From positions 14,345 through 78,344 of the forward strand of contig USFB01000007.1 in NCBI GenBank assembly GCA_900553895.1: a DNA stretch of 64,000 nucleotides, given 5' to 3'. The translations under genes and the position numbers were made by a program. Source of the stretch: an uncultured bacterium. Its GTDB lineage: Bacteria > Cyanobacteriota > Vampirovibrionia > Gastranaerophilales > Gastranaerophilaceae. This document shows, piece by piece, positions 42,332 to 51,338 of this stretch (its first letter is position 1; each line of letters begins with the position of its first letter). The notes under the pieces were generated by a model. It did no database searches and was not told the DNA's origin. It worked only from the letters and a program-made list of their open reading frames with translations.

Positions 42332-42371
42332 AATTTATTTCCTTTCTTATTTAACCTTGTCAACAAAATTA

Positions 42372-42400
42372 ATTATAGCATGTACGATTAATGCGTTCAA
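42372..42400 (-). promoter_or_regulatory. promoter of the rubrerythrin gene
   Basis: On the minus strand: TTGAAC (42395-42400), 17 nt, TATAAT (42372-42377) with an extended TGC. Confidence 0.75.
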
Positions 42401-42493
42401 TTGTAATTACAACATTTTTTATATTACATTTGCGATTTTATTTATGAAAATATATAAATCGTGAAATGAAAATCAAATTACCTCATTTTCTTA

Positions 42494-42522
42494 TTCACTT
42501 TCAAAATGACTTATAGTAATAT
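42494..42522 (+). promoter_or_regulatory. putative leaderless promoter of the secreted TPR gene
   Basis: TTCACT (42494-42499), 17 nt, TAATAT (42517-42522), then GTTGTT and the ATG at 42529. There is no Shine-Dalgarno between. Confidence 0.5.
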
Positions 42523-42528
42523 GTTGTT

Positions 42529-44649
42529 ATGAAAAGAAAAGTATTAATTTGTTGTTTAGCTTTATGTGCAGTTTTGGGGCAAAACCAAGTTTTTGCTGCG
42601 CCAAACGGAGCTTTTGCTGAGCATTATAACGCAGGTCAAAATTACTTGATGTCTAATCAGTATTCTTCGTCAATCGTAGAATTTAGAAAAGCTCTCAGAA
42701 TTAATTACCTTGATAACTCCGCAAGAATAGGGCTTATCAATGCTTATCTTGCTAGAGCTACTTATTATGCTAATCAAGATAAAAATTATGATAAAGCCGC
42801 TAATGATTTTAGAAGCGCGCTTTTCTATCTGAAAATTTATCCGAACAAGGAACAAACTGTTCAAAATTCAGCAGGCATGATTGCTTCGGCAACCGAAAAT
42901 CTAAACCAATGCTTAAAAGTAATCAGTTTTGATTCAACTCCAAGTGGAAGATATAAACGTGGTGAAGAATTGCGTGCAATGGGAAATTTATCTGCCGCAG
43001 CGTATGAATTTTCAAGAGCGACTCAAGGCGATAAAATGGCAGCTGACGCTAACATGCAGGTTGCGGATTTGCTCAAACTTTTAGGCAACGAACCTCGTTC
43101 TGCGGATTATTACAAAATCGCACTTGATTTAAATCCAAACAATGGCGTGCTTAGAATGAAATACGCAAGAACTTTGGATAAATTAGGACGCTATGACGAC
43201 GCAGTTTCGCAGTATAACGAAGCTTTAGCAAATTCTAAAGGCGACATGGAAGTTTTGTATGCACTGGAAAGAATTTATCTGAAAAAGCTTGCCGTAACTC
43301 CATCTGATGCAGAACTCAATGCAAACTTGGGTGCTATTAAACAAGCACAGGGCGATTATGAAACAGCTTTAAGTTATTACGGAAAAGCAGAACAAATTAA
43401 TCCTTCTAACGTTACAACCCGCTTGAATGTCGGAACACTTTTTCAACAAAGAAAAGAATATCAAAAAGCTATTCAGTCGTACGATTCTGTTTTGACTTTG
43501 TATCCAAACAACACTCAAGCACTTTTATATAAAGCGCAAGTGTTTAAAGAAATGGGTGATAATAAAACTGCTTTAAATTTATATAAACGTATTCTTGCAA
43601 TCGACCCTAATAATGCAGGTGCGAAGGCTGAAATTTCAGGCGCGATGAAGGATGCACTTTCACCATCAGAATACATTGCATACCTTAACCAAAACGGTAC
43701 GGATGAAGAGATTTACGAATACGCATACAAATTGCACAAAGATAATAAAATTGATGATGCAATTAGCGGTTACAAGGCTGTTATTTCTAAAAATGCCTCA
43801 AATGTTGATGCTTATGTAAATTTGGCGATTTGTTATGCGTCAAAAGAAGATTATAATAACGCTATCAGCACACTTAACGCAGCTAAAGCAAAGTTCCCGG
43901 CAAATAATCTTGTGCTTAAAACTCTGCAAAGTGTTCAGAATGACTCTGTTTCAACAAAACTTGCAACAGCATCTTCAAGTTTTGATAACAAGGATTACAA
44001 AAAAGCTATTCAACAATATTTGGCAATTAATCCGGCGACAGAAGATTCTATGCTTGGCGTGGCATCATCTTATCAGGCTTTGAACGATTTTAACAGTGCA
44101 ATTGAATATTATAAAAAAGCAGAACAAATTAATCCTAAAAATGCAGAAATTCCGTATTATATCGGGTATTTGTACTCTGAACAACAAAACTGGTCATTAG
44201 CTGAAACATATCTAAAAAAAGCTGTCGGACTCAATCCTAATTCTGACGCAAAAGAATTGTTGACTTATGTTGTACAAAACGGTTCGGTTGGAATTTTAAA
44301 CGAAGGTATTGATTTGTTTGAAAAAAATAATTTTCAAACTGCTATGCTAAAGTTTAATGATGTAATAAAAAAAGATGCGCAAAATGCTTACGCATATTAT
44401 TATAGAGCTTTGATTTACGATGAGCAAAAACAACCAAAACTTGCGATTAATGACTATTTGAATGTACTTAAATATTCAAAAGAATTTCCAATTGCAAATT
44501 ACATGGTTGCGGTTGATTATGACAGCTTGAACAATTATAAAGAAGCTTATAAATATTATCAAAAGTTTGTTTCAAGCTACACAACAGATGATGAATATTT
44601 AAAATACGCAAAAACAAGAATGGGTGAATTAAAGGCTTATGCAGGATAA
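42529..44649 (+). CDS. secreted or periplasmic TPR-repeat protein
   Basis: A 706-residue protein with a signal peptide (MKRKVLICCLALCAVLGQNQ then VFA|AP), followed by about 15 TPR units. Examples are TALSYYGKAEQINPSN-like (ETALSYYGKAEQINPSNVTT) and SAIEYYKKAEQINPKN. No lipobox is evident, so it is probably soluble in the periplasm. It could be a scaffold for envelope or pilus assembly; nothing more specific can be said. The ATG follows a -10 box by 6 nt without a ribosome site. Its end overlaps the dus gene by 11 nt, so both are on one transcript. Confidence 0.88.
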   Translation: MKRKVLICCLALCAVLGQNQVFAAPNGAFAEHYNAGQNYLMSNQYSSSIVEFRKALRINYLDNSARIGLINAYLARATYYANQDKNYDKAANDFRSALFYLKIYPNKEQTVQNSAGMIASATENLNQCLKVISFDSTPSGRYKRGEELRAMGNLSAAAYEFSRATQGDKMAADANMQVADLLKLLGNEPRSADYYKIALDLNPNNGVLRMKYARTLDKLGRYDDAVSQYNEALANSKGDMEVLYALERIYLKKLAVTPSDAELNANLGAIKQAQGDYETALSYYGKAEQINPSNVTTRLNVGTLFQQRKEYQKAIQSYDSVLTLYPNNTQALLYKAQVFKEMGDNKTALNLYKRILAIDPNNAGAKAEISGAMKDALSPSEYIAYLNQNGTDEEIYEYAYKLHKDNKIDDAISGYKAVISKNASNVDAYVNLAICYASKEDYNNAISTLNAAKAKFPANNLVLKTLQSVQNDSVSTKLATASSSFDNKDYKKAIQQYLAINPATEDSMLGVASSYQALNDFNSAIEYYKKAEQINPKNAEIPYYIGYLYSEQQNWSLAETYLKKAVGLNPNSDAKELLTYVVQNGSVGILNEGIDLFEKNNFQTAMLKFNDVIKKDAQNAYAYYYRALIYDEQKQPKLAINDYLNVLKYSKEFPIANYMVAVDYDSLNNYKEAYKYYQKFVSSYTTDDEYLKYAKTRMGELKAYAG

Positions 44650-45604
44650 AAACAAGGTTCAAGCACTAATATCAAGCAGGGTTTCGCTTGCACCAATGGC
44701 AGGAATTACAGACTATGTTTTACGTTCTCTTGTGCGTGAATACTCAAAAAATTGTCTTTTAACAACAGAGATGATAAGTTCGGAAGCTTTGACACAAGTT
44801 AAAGACACCGACATAGTTGCTCGTAGCGAAGACCATTCACCTATTTCGTATCAATTAAGCGGACATAAACCGAAAATGATTGCCGAATGTGCAAATTATC
44901 TTCAAAAATACGCCGATATGATTGATATAAACATGGGCTGTCCTGTAAATAAGGTGGTTAAAGGAACTGACGGTTGCGCATTAATGAGAAATGTAGAATT
45001 AGCGCAAGAAATTGTTCGCACAACGAAAGCTAATATTTCAATTCCTTTGAGCGTAAAATTTCGTTTAGGCTATACGTTTGATGAATTAAATTTCGTTGAA
45101 TACGGTCAAAAAATGCAGGAAGCCGGTGCGGATTTTATCACAATCCATGGCAGAACTCGTTCTCAAATGTATGGCGGAAAAGCTGACTGGAAAAAGATTG
45201 CAGAGCTTAAACGTAATGTTGATATTCCTGTTTTCGCAAACGGTGATGTTGTTTCTATTGAAACAGCCGTTCAATGCTTGGAAGACTCTCAAGCCGATGG
45301 AGTTGCAATCGGGCGCGGAGCATTGGGAGACCCTTCACTTTTATATCGAGTAGAAAAATATATTAATTGCGGAGAATATATCACCCCACCAACTTTAGAA
45401 GAAAAAATTGCAACATTAAAGAAGCATTTGAATAAAGAAGTTGAGTTTCGTGGAGAAGATATTGGTGTGAAATTTTGCAGAAAATTTTATCCTTATTACG
45501 TAAATGGTTTTCAAGGCGCATCAAGACTTAGAGGAGAATTAGTTTTGATGAATGATTTGAAAGAAATTTTTAAGAAGTTAGATGGAATTTTGGCATTAAG
45601 GTAA
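44639..45604 (+). CDS. dusB: tRNA-dihydrouridine synthase
   Basis: A 321-residue flavoenzyme that reduces specific uridines in the tRNA D-loop. It shows LAPMAGITDYVLRSL (FMN-binding start), NMGCPVNKVVKGTDGCALM (catalytic Cys about 101), FRLGYTFDE, TIHGRTRSQMYGGKADW, VFANGDV and GRGALGDPSLL, then the C-terminal helical tRNA-binding domain. Length and motifs fit DusB-type bacterial Dus. It starts inside the end of the TPR gene. Confidence 0.93.
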   Translation: MQDKNKVQALISSRVSLAPMAGITDYVLRSLVREYSKNCLLTTEMISSEALTQVKDTDIVARSEDHSPISYQLSGHKPKMIAECANYLQKYADMIDINMGCPVNKVVKGTDGCALMRNVELAQEIVRTTKANISIPLSVKFRLGYTFDELNFVEYGQKMQEAGADFITIHGRTRSQMYGGKADWKKIAELKRNVDIPVFANGDVVSIETAVQCLEDSQADGVAIGRGALGDPSLLYRVEKYINCGEYITPPTLEEKIATLKKHLNKEVEFRGEDIGVKFCRKFYPYYVNGFQGASRLRGELVLMNDLKEIFKKLDGILALR

Positions 45605-45615
45605 ATTTAGTTTTT

Positions 45616-45942
45616 GCTCCTCACCCCTACCCCCTCTCCCGCCTTCGTACCAGTGTCCGAGATAAATTTATCCATACTTTTTAAAATGTAGTTAAATCAA
45701 GACTTTTTAATGAAGCTTATATTGTATAGACTAAAAATAATAGTTAATAAAAAGCTGGATTCTTCGTTTTACAACACACTTCCAAGTTGGTATTAAACAC
45801 TGGAAGTGAAGTGAAAAACAGTTTCTCAGAATGACGGAGCGTGAAACTATCGGCTTGACGTCATTTTGAGGTGCGATTAGCACCGAGAAATCCAGCCTTT
45901 TATTAAAATTATCTTGGATAGTAGTGTCAAGGGGCGAGGGTA
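45616..45942. repeat. mosaic palindromic element with G/C-rich inverted arms
   Basis: Left arm: CCTACCCCCTCTCCCGCC, then CAGTGTCCGAGATAAATTT. Right arm: AAATTATCTTGGATAGTAGT, then GTCAAGGGGCGAGGG, an approximate inverse. Inside is a 163-bp repeat (45744-45906) with 18-bp ends TTAATAAAAAGCTGGATT / AATCCAGCCTTTTATTAA, one mismatch. No gene is present; a short open frame on the minus strand is repeat translation. Confidence 0.65.
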
Positions 45943-46040
45943 ACTGCTCGACTCGTAGTTGCACTTTGAGGATGGCCTGGTATTAAAAATTAATCTTAAA
46001 TTGTTATCAATGTCATCCGACAATGTACTCTTTTCTTTTT

Positions 46041-46075
46041 GGTTACTTTTTCTTTTTAGTAAAGAAAAAGTAACT
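46041..46075. repeat. pyrimidine/purine hairpin
   Basis: GTTACTTTTTCTTT, TTAGT, AAAGAAAAAGTAAC; a 14-bp stem just upstream of the glyS promoter. A shorter relative lies at 2602-2625 before the Ehr promoter, each preceded by an ATGTCATCCG-like word. Confidence 0.6.
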
Positions 46076-46086
46076 TGTGGTATAAT
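46075..46086 (+). promoter_or_regulatory. extended -10 promoter of glyS
   Basis: TTGTGGTATAAT: TGTG extension plus a consensus TATAAT, 30 nt before the ATG. No good -35 box; the spacer region is the arm of the hairpin. Confidence 0.55.
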
Positions 46087-46116
46087 GGGTTTAAAAGAAT
46101 TAATGGAGAATGATAA

Positions 46117-48105
46117 ATGAGCAAATATTTATTGGAAGTAGGTGTTGAAGAATTACCATACAAGTTTATTCCGATGGCGATTTCTCAACTTAAAGTTGGT
46201 TTTGAAACATTTTTGAAAAATAGTAACGTAGAGTTTGGCGATGTTAAAGTTATGGCGACACCAAGACGTTTGGCTGTGATTGTTAGTGGATTGGCAGCTT
46301 CTCAACCAGATGTTGAAAAAGTTGTTAAAGGCCCTATTGCTAAGGTCGCTTTTGATGAAAACAAAAACTTGACTAAGGCAGGCGAAGGTTTTGCTAAGAA
46401 AAACGGTGTTAGCGCGGATGAACTTTATGTAGAGAATGATTACCTTTATGCGAAGATTTCTATTAAGGGTAAAAACACAAAAGATTTGTTGCAAGAAAAT
46501 GTTCCTGTGATTTTTTCTAAGTTGCAAGGCCCTCACTTTATGAGATGGGGAAATAATGATGTTAAGTTTTCTCGTCCTATCCGTTGGGTACTTTCAATTT
46601 TGGACGGTGAAGAAGTTAAGATTAGAATAATTGATAAAGATTCTTCTAATATGACTAACGGTCATAGATTTTCTACTCAGAATATCGTTATCAATAATCC
46701 TGATGAATATGTTCAAAAATTACGTGATGCTAAAGTTATTGTTGACCAAGACGAAAGAAGAGCTAAGATTGTTGAACTTACTAAGGCTGAGGCTGATAAG
46801 TTAGATGCTGTAACTAAAATTTCGGATGATTTACTGGAAGAAGTTACTTTTATTTGCGAATACCCTGTGGCTGTAACTTGTAACTTTGATGAGGCATTTC
46901 TTACTATTCCTCAAGAAGTTGCTGTTACCGTTATGGAAACTCATCAGAGATATTTTGCGCTTTATACTAAGGATGGCAAATTGATTAATAAATTTGTTAC
47001 GATAACTAATTATATCGGTAATGAATTTGAAAATATTAAGGCAGGTAACTTGCGTGTAATTAAGGCTAGACTTGATGATGCGGTATTCTTCTTTAATGAA
47101 GATACTAAAAAACCGCTTGAAGCTTATGTAGAAAACTTGAAGGGCATGACTTTCCAAAAAGGTATGGGTTCTGTTTATGATAAAACTCAAAGAATTGTAA
47201 AACTTTCAGAAAAAGTTGCTAGCGAACTTGGAGTTAATAAACCTTCTATTAAGAGAACTGCAGAACTTTGCAAAGCTGATTTAGCTACAAACCTTGTGTT
47301 TGAATTTACTGAACTTCAAGGCTTTATCGGTGCGGATTACGCTAGAGTAAGTGGCGAAGAAGTTGGTGTTCAAGAAGGTATTAAGGAACATTATTTTCCA
47401 TTGAATGCTGATTCTGAAACGGCTAAGAGCATTGAAGGTCAAGTGGTTGGTATTGCGGATAAGATGGATACAATTTGCGCTGTGTTTGCTGCAGGTAAAA
47501 AACCTACGGGCTCATCTGACCCTCTTGGTGTAAGACGTGCAGCTTTGGGTGTTATCAAGACTGTTTTAGAACATGGTTTGAAATTGGATTTATCAAAACT
47601 TATTGATGAAACTTTGGCATTGTTGCCTGTTCAAGCGGATGTTAAAGCTGATGTTGAAGAATTTTTCGTTCAAAGATTAATTATTTTCTTAAATAACGAT
47701 TACTCTAAGAATGTTTTAGAGGCATGCTCTTCTGTTAACCCTTGCAAAGACCTTTGCGATTATGTTGAAAGAGTTAAGGCTGTTTCAGGTGGAGTTGATG
47801 AAAAACTTCTTGAAAACGCAAACAGAGTTTTGAGAATTTTGAAAGAAGAAGCAGGAAATGTTGACGAAAACTTGTTTACGCTTGATGCTGAAAAAGACTT
47901 GTATAAGGCGGTTCAGGGTATTAAATTTGACGGAGATTATAAAAAATATTTAGCTGATTTAACTCAAATTAATCCTGTTGTAACAAAATTCTTTGATGAT
48001 GTTTTGGTAATGGATAAGGATGAAAAGGTGAAGAATAACAGACTTGCACTCTTGAACACTTTGAAAAATAAGTATATAATATTAACAGACTTTTCTAAAT
48101 TGTAA
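46117..48105 (+). CDS. glyS: glycine--tRNA ligase beta subunit
   Basis: A 662-residue beta subunit of the alpha2beta2 bacterial GlyRS, which binds tRNA-Gly and assists aminoacylation by the alpha subunit. Family motifs include LLEVGVEELPYKFI at the start, TPRRLAVIVSGL, GPHFMRWGNNDVKFSRPIRW-like sequence, LTIPQEVAVTVMETHQRYF (about 268), LVFEFTELQGFIGADYAR and ADKMDTICAVFAAGKKPTGS then SDPLGVRRAALG. The C-terminal DALR-like domain is present. glyQ (alpha) is not adjacent. GGAG lies 8 nt before the ATG. Confidence 0.97.
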   Translation: MSKYLLEVGVEELPYKFIPMAISQLKVGFETFLKNSNVEFGDVKVMATPRRLAVIVSGLAASQPDVEKVVKGPIAKVAFDENKNLTKAGEGFAKKNGVSADELYVENDYLYAKISIKGKNTKDLLQENVPVIFSKLQGPHFMRWGNNDVKFSRPIRWVLSILDGEEVKIRIIDKDSSNMTNGHRFSTQNIVINNPDEYVQKLRDAKVIVDQDERRAKIVELTKAEADKLDAVTKISDDLLEEVTFICEYPVAVTCNFDEAFLTIPQEVAVTVMETHQRYFALYTKDGKLINKFVTITNYIGNEFENIKAGNLRVIKARLDDAVFFFNEDTKKPLEAYVENLKGMTFQKGMGSVYDKTQRIVKLSEKVASELGVNKPSIKRTAELCKADLATNLVFEFTELQGFIGADYARVSGEEVGVQEGIKEHYFPLNADSETAKSIEGQVVGIADKMDTICAVFAAGKKPTGSSDPLGVRRAALGVIKTVLEHGLKLDLSKLIDETLALLPVQADVKADVEEFFVQRLIIFLNNDYSKNVLEACSSVNPCKDLCDYVERVKAVSGGVDEKLLENANRVLRILKEEAGNVDENLFTLDAEKDLYKAVQGIKFDGDYKKYLADLTQINPVVTKFFDDVLVMDKDEKVKNNRLALLNTLKNKYIILTDFSKL

Positions 48106-48198
48106 AAAATTGTAACGAGTTAGAAAAAATGAGTCAATTTTTTCTTTTAGGAAACTTTATATAAATACAAAGTGAAGGTAGTAAATAAAGAGGTCGTT

Positions 48199-48498
48199 AT
48201 GTTCAACCTAAAATTTTTAAAGTCACTAAAACAAGTATTAGATTCAAGAACGAATTTATTAACATTTTCAAACGCTCAAAAACAAGCGAATGAAGATTAT
48301 ATTGCATCGCTCTCATCAACAGAGCTTAAAATAAAATCTGACGAACAAAGGCTGGAAGCAATGGTCAGACAACAATTAAAAGAAGAATTTCCGAATATTG
48401 AAAAGAGTTCTTCTTACGACTTATTGGTTGACGCAGTCATCCATAATTATAAGTCAAAACAGCTTCAGGCCACAGACAACGCCGAAATTAAAGAATAG
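48199..48498 (+). CDS. small unknown charged protein
   Basis: A 99-residue protein; the ATG at 48199 follows AAAGAGGT, which is better placed than the GTG at 48172. It is charged and helical: MFNLKFLKSLKQVLDSRTNL, then EQRLEAMVRQQLKEEFPNIE. No cysteines or TM helices. It is monocistronic between glyS and a strong terminator. Function unknown. Confidence 0.65.
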   Translation: MFNLKFLKSLKQVLDSRTNLLTFSNAQKQANEDYIASLSSTELKIKSDEQRLEAMVRQQLKEEFPNIEKSSSYDLLVDAVIHNYKSKQLQATDNAEIKE

Positions 48499-48520
48499 TT
48501 GTCAATTTTACTACACATAT

Positions 48521-48556
48521 AAAACCGCCATCAAATAGTTGATGGCGGTTTTGTTT
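48521..48556 (+). terminator. intrinsic terminator
   Basis: AAAACCGCCATCAA / TTGATGGCGGTTTT stem with an ATAG loop and a T-rich tail. Confidence 0.9.
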
Positions 48557-48731
48557 TATGATTTTGTGTTTTACTGAAAATCCACATTCAGGTGAAATGA
48601 ACAAAAATCTAGGGTGTAATCTGCGTTAATTGAGTGACTGTAGTTCCCTCTTTCGGTGAAGCGTAGAAAGAAAAAGTATATCTATAATGTCTTGCTAATA
48701 ACTTAATTTGTAACAAATTTTGTCTAAATCA

Positions 48732-48760
48732 TTGACAAAATGTAATGTTTAATGTATATT
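48732..48760 (+). promoter_or_regulatory. strong sigma70-type promoter
   Basis: TTGACA (48732-48737, consensus), 17 nt, TATATT (48755-48760), 33 nt before the ATG of the small membrane protein. The 200 nt upstream of this (48557-48731) shows nothing recognisable. Confidence 0.75.
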
Positions 48761-48792
48761 GCGTGTGTGTTTATTAGTGTGAGGATAAAATT

Positions 48793-49104
48793 ATGAAAGT
48801 AAGTGCTATTCAGGCTTGCCGTGTTAATGGTCAATTAAAATTAGCTAAAAATCGTAAATTAAGAGAAGATTTACCACCGGTTATTAACAGCAACCAAACT
48901 GATACGGTTTCATTTAAAGGTAAAGCGGCTGCGGGAGCAACTATTGGTGGACTTTTGGGTGCAGCTGCAATTACACTTTTATCGGGCGGTGCAGCTATTC
49001 CTCTTATTATAGGTGCTTACACTATTGGTGGTGCGGCGATTGGCGCAGGAGTTGGTGAAGCATTTAATGATAACAAAGATAATGACAACAAAAAAGAAGA
49101 TTAA
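48793..49104 (+). CDS. small glycine-zipper membrane protein with VSFKG motif
   Basis: A 103-residue protein. Residues 1-40 are basic and end in TDTVSFKGKAA, matching the FKG/FTG signature of other proteins in this window. Two hydrophobic Gly/Ala-rich segments follow (AGATIGGLLGAAAITLLSGG and IPLIIGAYTIGGAAIGAGVG), spaced like a glycine-zipper hairpin in a membrane. The tail is short and acidic (DNKDNDNKKED). A near-consensus promoter suggests high expression. Function unknown. Confidence 0.7.
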   Translation: MKVSAIQACRVNGQLKLAKNRKLREDLPPVINSNQTDTVSFKGKAAAGATIGGLLGAAAITLLSGGAAIPLIIGAYTIGGAAIGAGVGEAFNDNKDNDNKKED

Positions 49105-49178
49105 TTCTGAAATTTTTGCCCATCTTTTTAGAAAAATAATTCCATGCTATAATCAAACAAAAACCGGGAGAATTATTA

Positions 49179-50006
49179 ATGTTTAGCACTGATATTATTT
49201 ATGAAGTAGTGACTTTTTCAATAGGTGACACAAAATCAGGGACAAAGATGGGCAAATTGCAATTGAAAGATCCTAAAACTAATGAGTTTTTGAACTGCAT
49301 TTTGTGGGAAGAAGCTCTAAATCGTATGGATTCTAAACTTTTCCGTTGCGGTAACCAACTTCGAATAGTTTCAGGTTCTTTTAATGAAAAATATAACAAT
49401 TGTCTTGTGAATGTTCTTGAACTCATTAAAGAGGCTAAAACAGGTATAGACAAACAAGAGCAGGCCAGAGTTTATCAAGAATTGATGAATTACGCAAATA
49501 AAATTAAAGACGAAAAGTTGCGTAATTTTGTTATAAATATCTACGAAGATAACAAGGAAAAAATCCTGGTTTGTCCTGCTGCAAAAATGATGCACCACAA
49601 TTACATCGGCGGTTTGATGATTCATACTTTGGAATGTTTGAAATATGCAGAAGTTAATTTGCAGGTATTTTTTCAAAAATTGAACTCTGATGAAGTTTTT
49701 GCAGCTTGCCTTCTTCATGATATCGGTAAAATTTTTGAATACACGATTGACACGGAATCAGGTTTAATTGACTATGATGAAGATTTCCGCAAAGAATGGT
49801 TGACACATTCACAATATGGTTTTTCTATCTGTATGACAGCCGGTTTTAAACGTGTTGCGAAAATGATTGCCGCACACCATGGAAGAGCAGACTGGGGTGC
49901 AATTGTCGATTTAAACGAAAAAGACTTAGAGCCGATTGTTTACCTAATTCATCATATCGACGATTTGTCTGCAAAATTTGGGCAAATAAGTGTTTCAATG
50001 CTATAA
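49179..50006 (+). CDS. HD-domain 3'-5' exoribonuclease, YhaM-like
   Basis: A 275-residue protein with an OB-fold nucleic-acid-binding domain (about 5-85: GTKMGKLQLKDPKTNEFLNC) and an HD phosphohydrolase domain (about 130-270). The metal-binding residues are in HHNYIGGLMIHTLECL, CLLHDIGKIFEY, THSQYGF and IAAHHGRADWG. This is the layout of YhaM/Cbf1 RNases, which trim single-stranded RNA and DNA from the 3' end. It has an extended -10 box (TGCTATAAT, about 49146-49154) and GGGAG before the ATG. Its end overlaps the convergent DUF4127 gene. Confidence 0.88.
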   Translation: MFSTDIIYEVVTFSIGDTKSGTKMGKLQLKDPKTNEFLNCILWEEALNRMDSKLFRCGNQLRIVSGSFNEKYNNCLVNVLELIKEAKTGIDKQEQARVYQELMNYANKIKDEKLRNFVINIYEDNKEKILVCPAAKMMHHNYIGGLMIHTLECLKYAEVNLQVFFQKLNSDEVFAACLLHDIGKIFEYTIDTESGLIDYDEDFRKEWLTHSQYGFSICMTAGFKRVAKMIAAHHGRADWGAIVDLNEKDLEPIVYLIHHIDDLSAKFGQISVSML

Positions 50007-51317
50007 AGCAGTTGAAACTTCTATTTCAAATCTTCTTTGCCAAGGGTAGCTATAATTACGGTTTTTTAAATCATAGTTAAAAATATCAGAAAGCCTGTTT
50101 TCATAAGGCTTCATCAGTTGCTTTATATCTGTCGGCTCTGAAATTTGTGCACGCACATTTGCTTGATAAGCCCAATCATCTAAAAGTCGTGTCGTTGCAA
50201 ATTTCTTGAAAGCGTTTTCATCATACTGTGACGCGTTCCATTTAACTTTAAGCGCACATAACAAACTTCCTAATGTGTTTGCGCTTGTGTTCCAACCGGC
50301 ATACCCGTAAAAGTTTTTTAAATCAAGTTTATTCAAAAGCTGTTCTACAAAAGCGTTATCCCCGCCATTTGCAAATCTTACATCTGCAATACAATACGGA
50401 CGGTTAGGAGGCACAAAATCTCTGTCAAACGGTTGAGTTTCCCAACCCATAACTAATTCGCCTTGTTTTTCTTTAAAGTTGTTCACAATAAGAATAACAT
50501 CAGCTTCTTCTCTGGAACTCAATTTAAACCCGCATAATTCAAGCTGTCCTGATACGGACTTTTCAATAGAAACATCTTCATAATTTGAAATCAAATTTTT
50601 GTATTCAGGTTCCAAAAACTCAGGATAGATTTTTATTTCTTTTTTTATGGCACGAGCGAGCAAAGCTAGCGGAATTTCATCTGCCCCTGTTTTAGTTTTT
50701 CCGCCTAATCGTTCTAATTCTTTTGCTTCTTCTACATTAAAACCCTTTTCAGCGCAATCATCTTTTGAAAAAATCAAGGTGTTGAATAAACCTTCTTTTT
50801 GCCAATTCAAGTATGTTTTGTTGAGTGTAAAATTACGTTTTCTGGTAGATAAATAATCTTCTATGATTTCATCAGGAATGTCATCTCTATTCACACCGCC
50901 AGAAAAAGAATAATCAAAAATTTTCTTGCCGTATTCGCTCCAGTATTCTTTTTCTTCTTCATTGTAATTGTTGTTGGAAATTCGCATAATACTTGAAAAT
51001 GCGTAAACATTTTTATTTCTGAGTAGAGGTTTAATACGCTCTAAACGGGTTTGAAGTTCTTCTAAAGTTTCTTTAGAACGTCTTGAAGGAATCAAACCTC
51101 CATAAACCAAAGTATCTAAAGACAAAATCAAACTATCAATTTGTGGTAAATTTTCCAACCAAGAAATTAAACCTTCAATATCGGCAACCCGTTTTAAATC
51201 ACCTAACAATTTTCTAGGTGGTATAAAAAACTCAATTTCTCTATCAATTCCCGCAATATCTTTTGCTAACGTGTAACAAACAGGACGGTTATCTATCGGT
51301 AAGAATGCAATTTTCAT
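50001..51317 (-). CDS. DUF4127 family protein
   Basis: A 438-residue protein of the DUF4127 family, whose function is unknown. It starts MKIAFLPIDNRPVCYTLAKD and has the family words SLDTLVYGGLIPSRR, FSSIMRISNNNYNEEE and YAGWNTSANTLGSLL (near 340). The conserved Asp/Arg/Asn residues suggest an enzyme. There is no signal peptide. It lies 21 nt after ilvD on the same strand. The ATG at 51317 has no Shine-Dalgarno but TATTAT exactly 6 nt upstream, so it may be transcribed as a leaderless mRNA from inside the end of ilvD. Confidence 0.85.
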   Translation of the reverse strand: MKIAFLPIDNRPVCYTLAKDIAGIDREIEFFIPPRKLLGDLKRVADIEGLISWLENLPQIDSLILSLDTLVYGGLIPSRRSKETLEELQTRLERIKPLLRNKNVYAFSSIMRISNNNYNEEEKEYWSEYGKKIFDYSFSGGVNRDDIPDEIIEDYLSTRKRNFTLNKTYLNWQKEGLFNTLIFSKDDCAEKGFNVEEAKELERLGGKTKTGADEIPLALLARAIKKEIKIYPEFLEPEYKNLISNYEDVSIEKSVSGQLELCGFKLSSREEADVILIVNNFKEKQGELVMGWETQPFDRDFVPPNRPYCIADVRFANGGDNAFVEQLLNKLDLKNFYGYAGWNTSANTLGSLLCALKVKWNASQYDENAFKKFATTRLLDDWAYQANVRAQISEPTDIKQLMKPYENRLSDIFNYDLKNRNYSYPWQRRFEIEVSTAL

Positions 51318-51338
51318 GAATACATAATACAACGAAAA

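Noticed and set aside
45731..45964. A 77-codon minus-strand open frame
   Set aside because: It covers the GCTGGATT repeat and the arm of the mosaic element; no coding signal.
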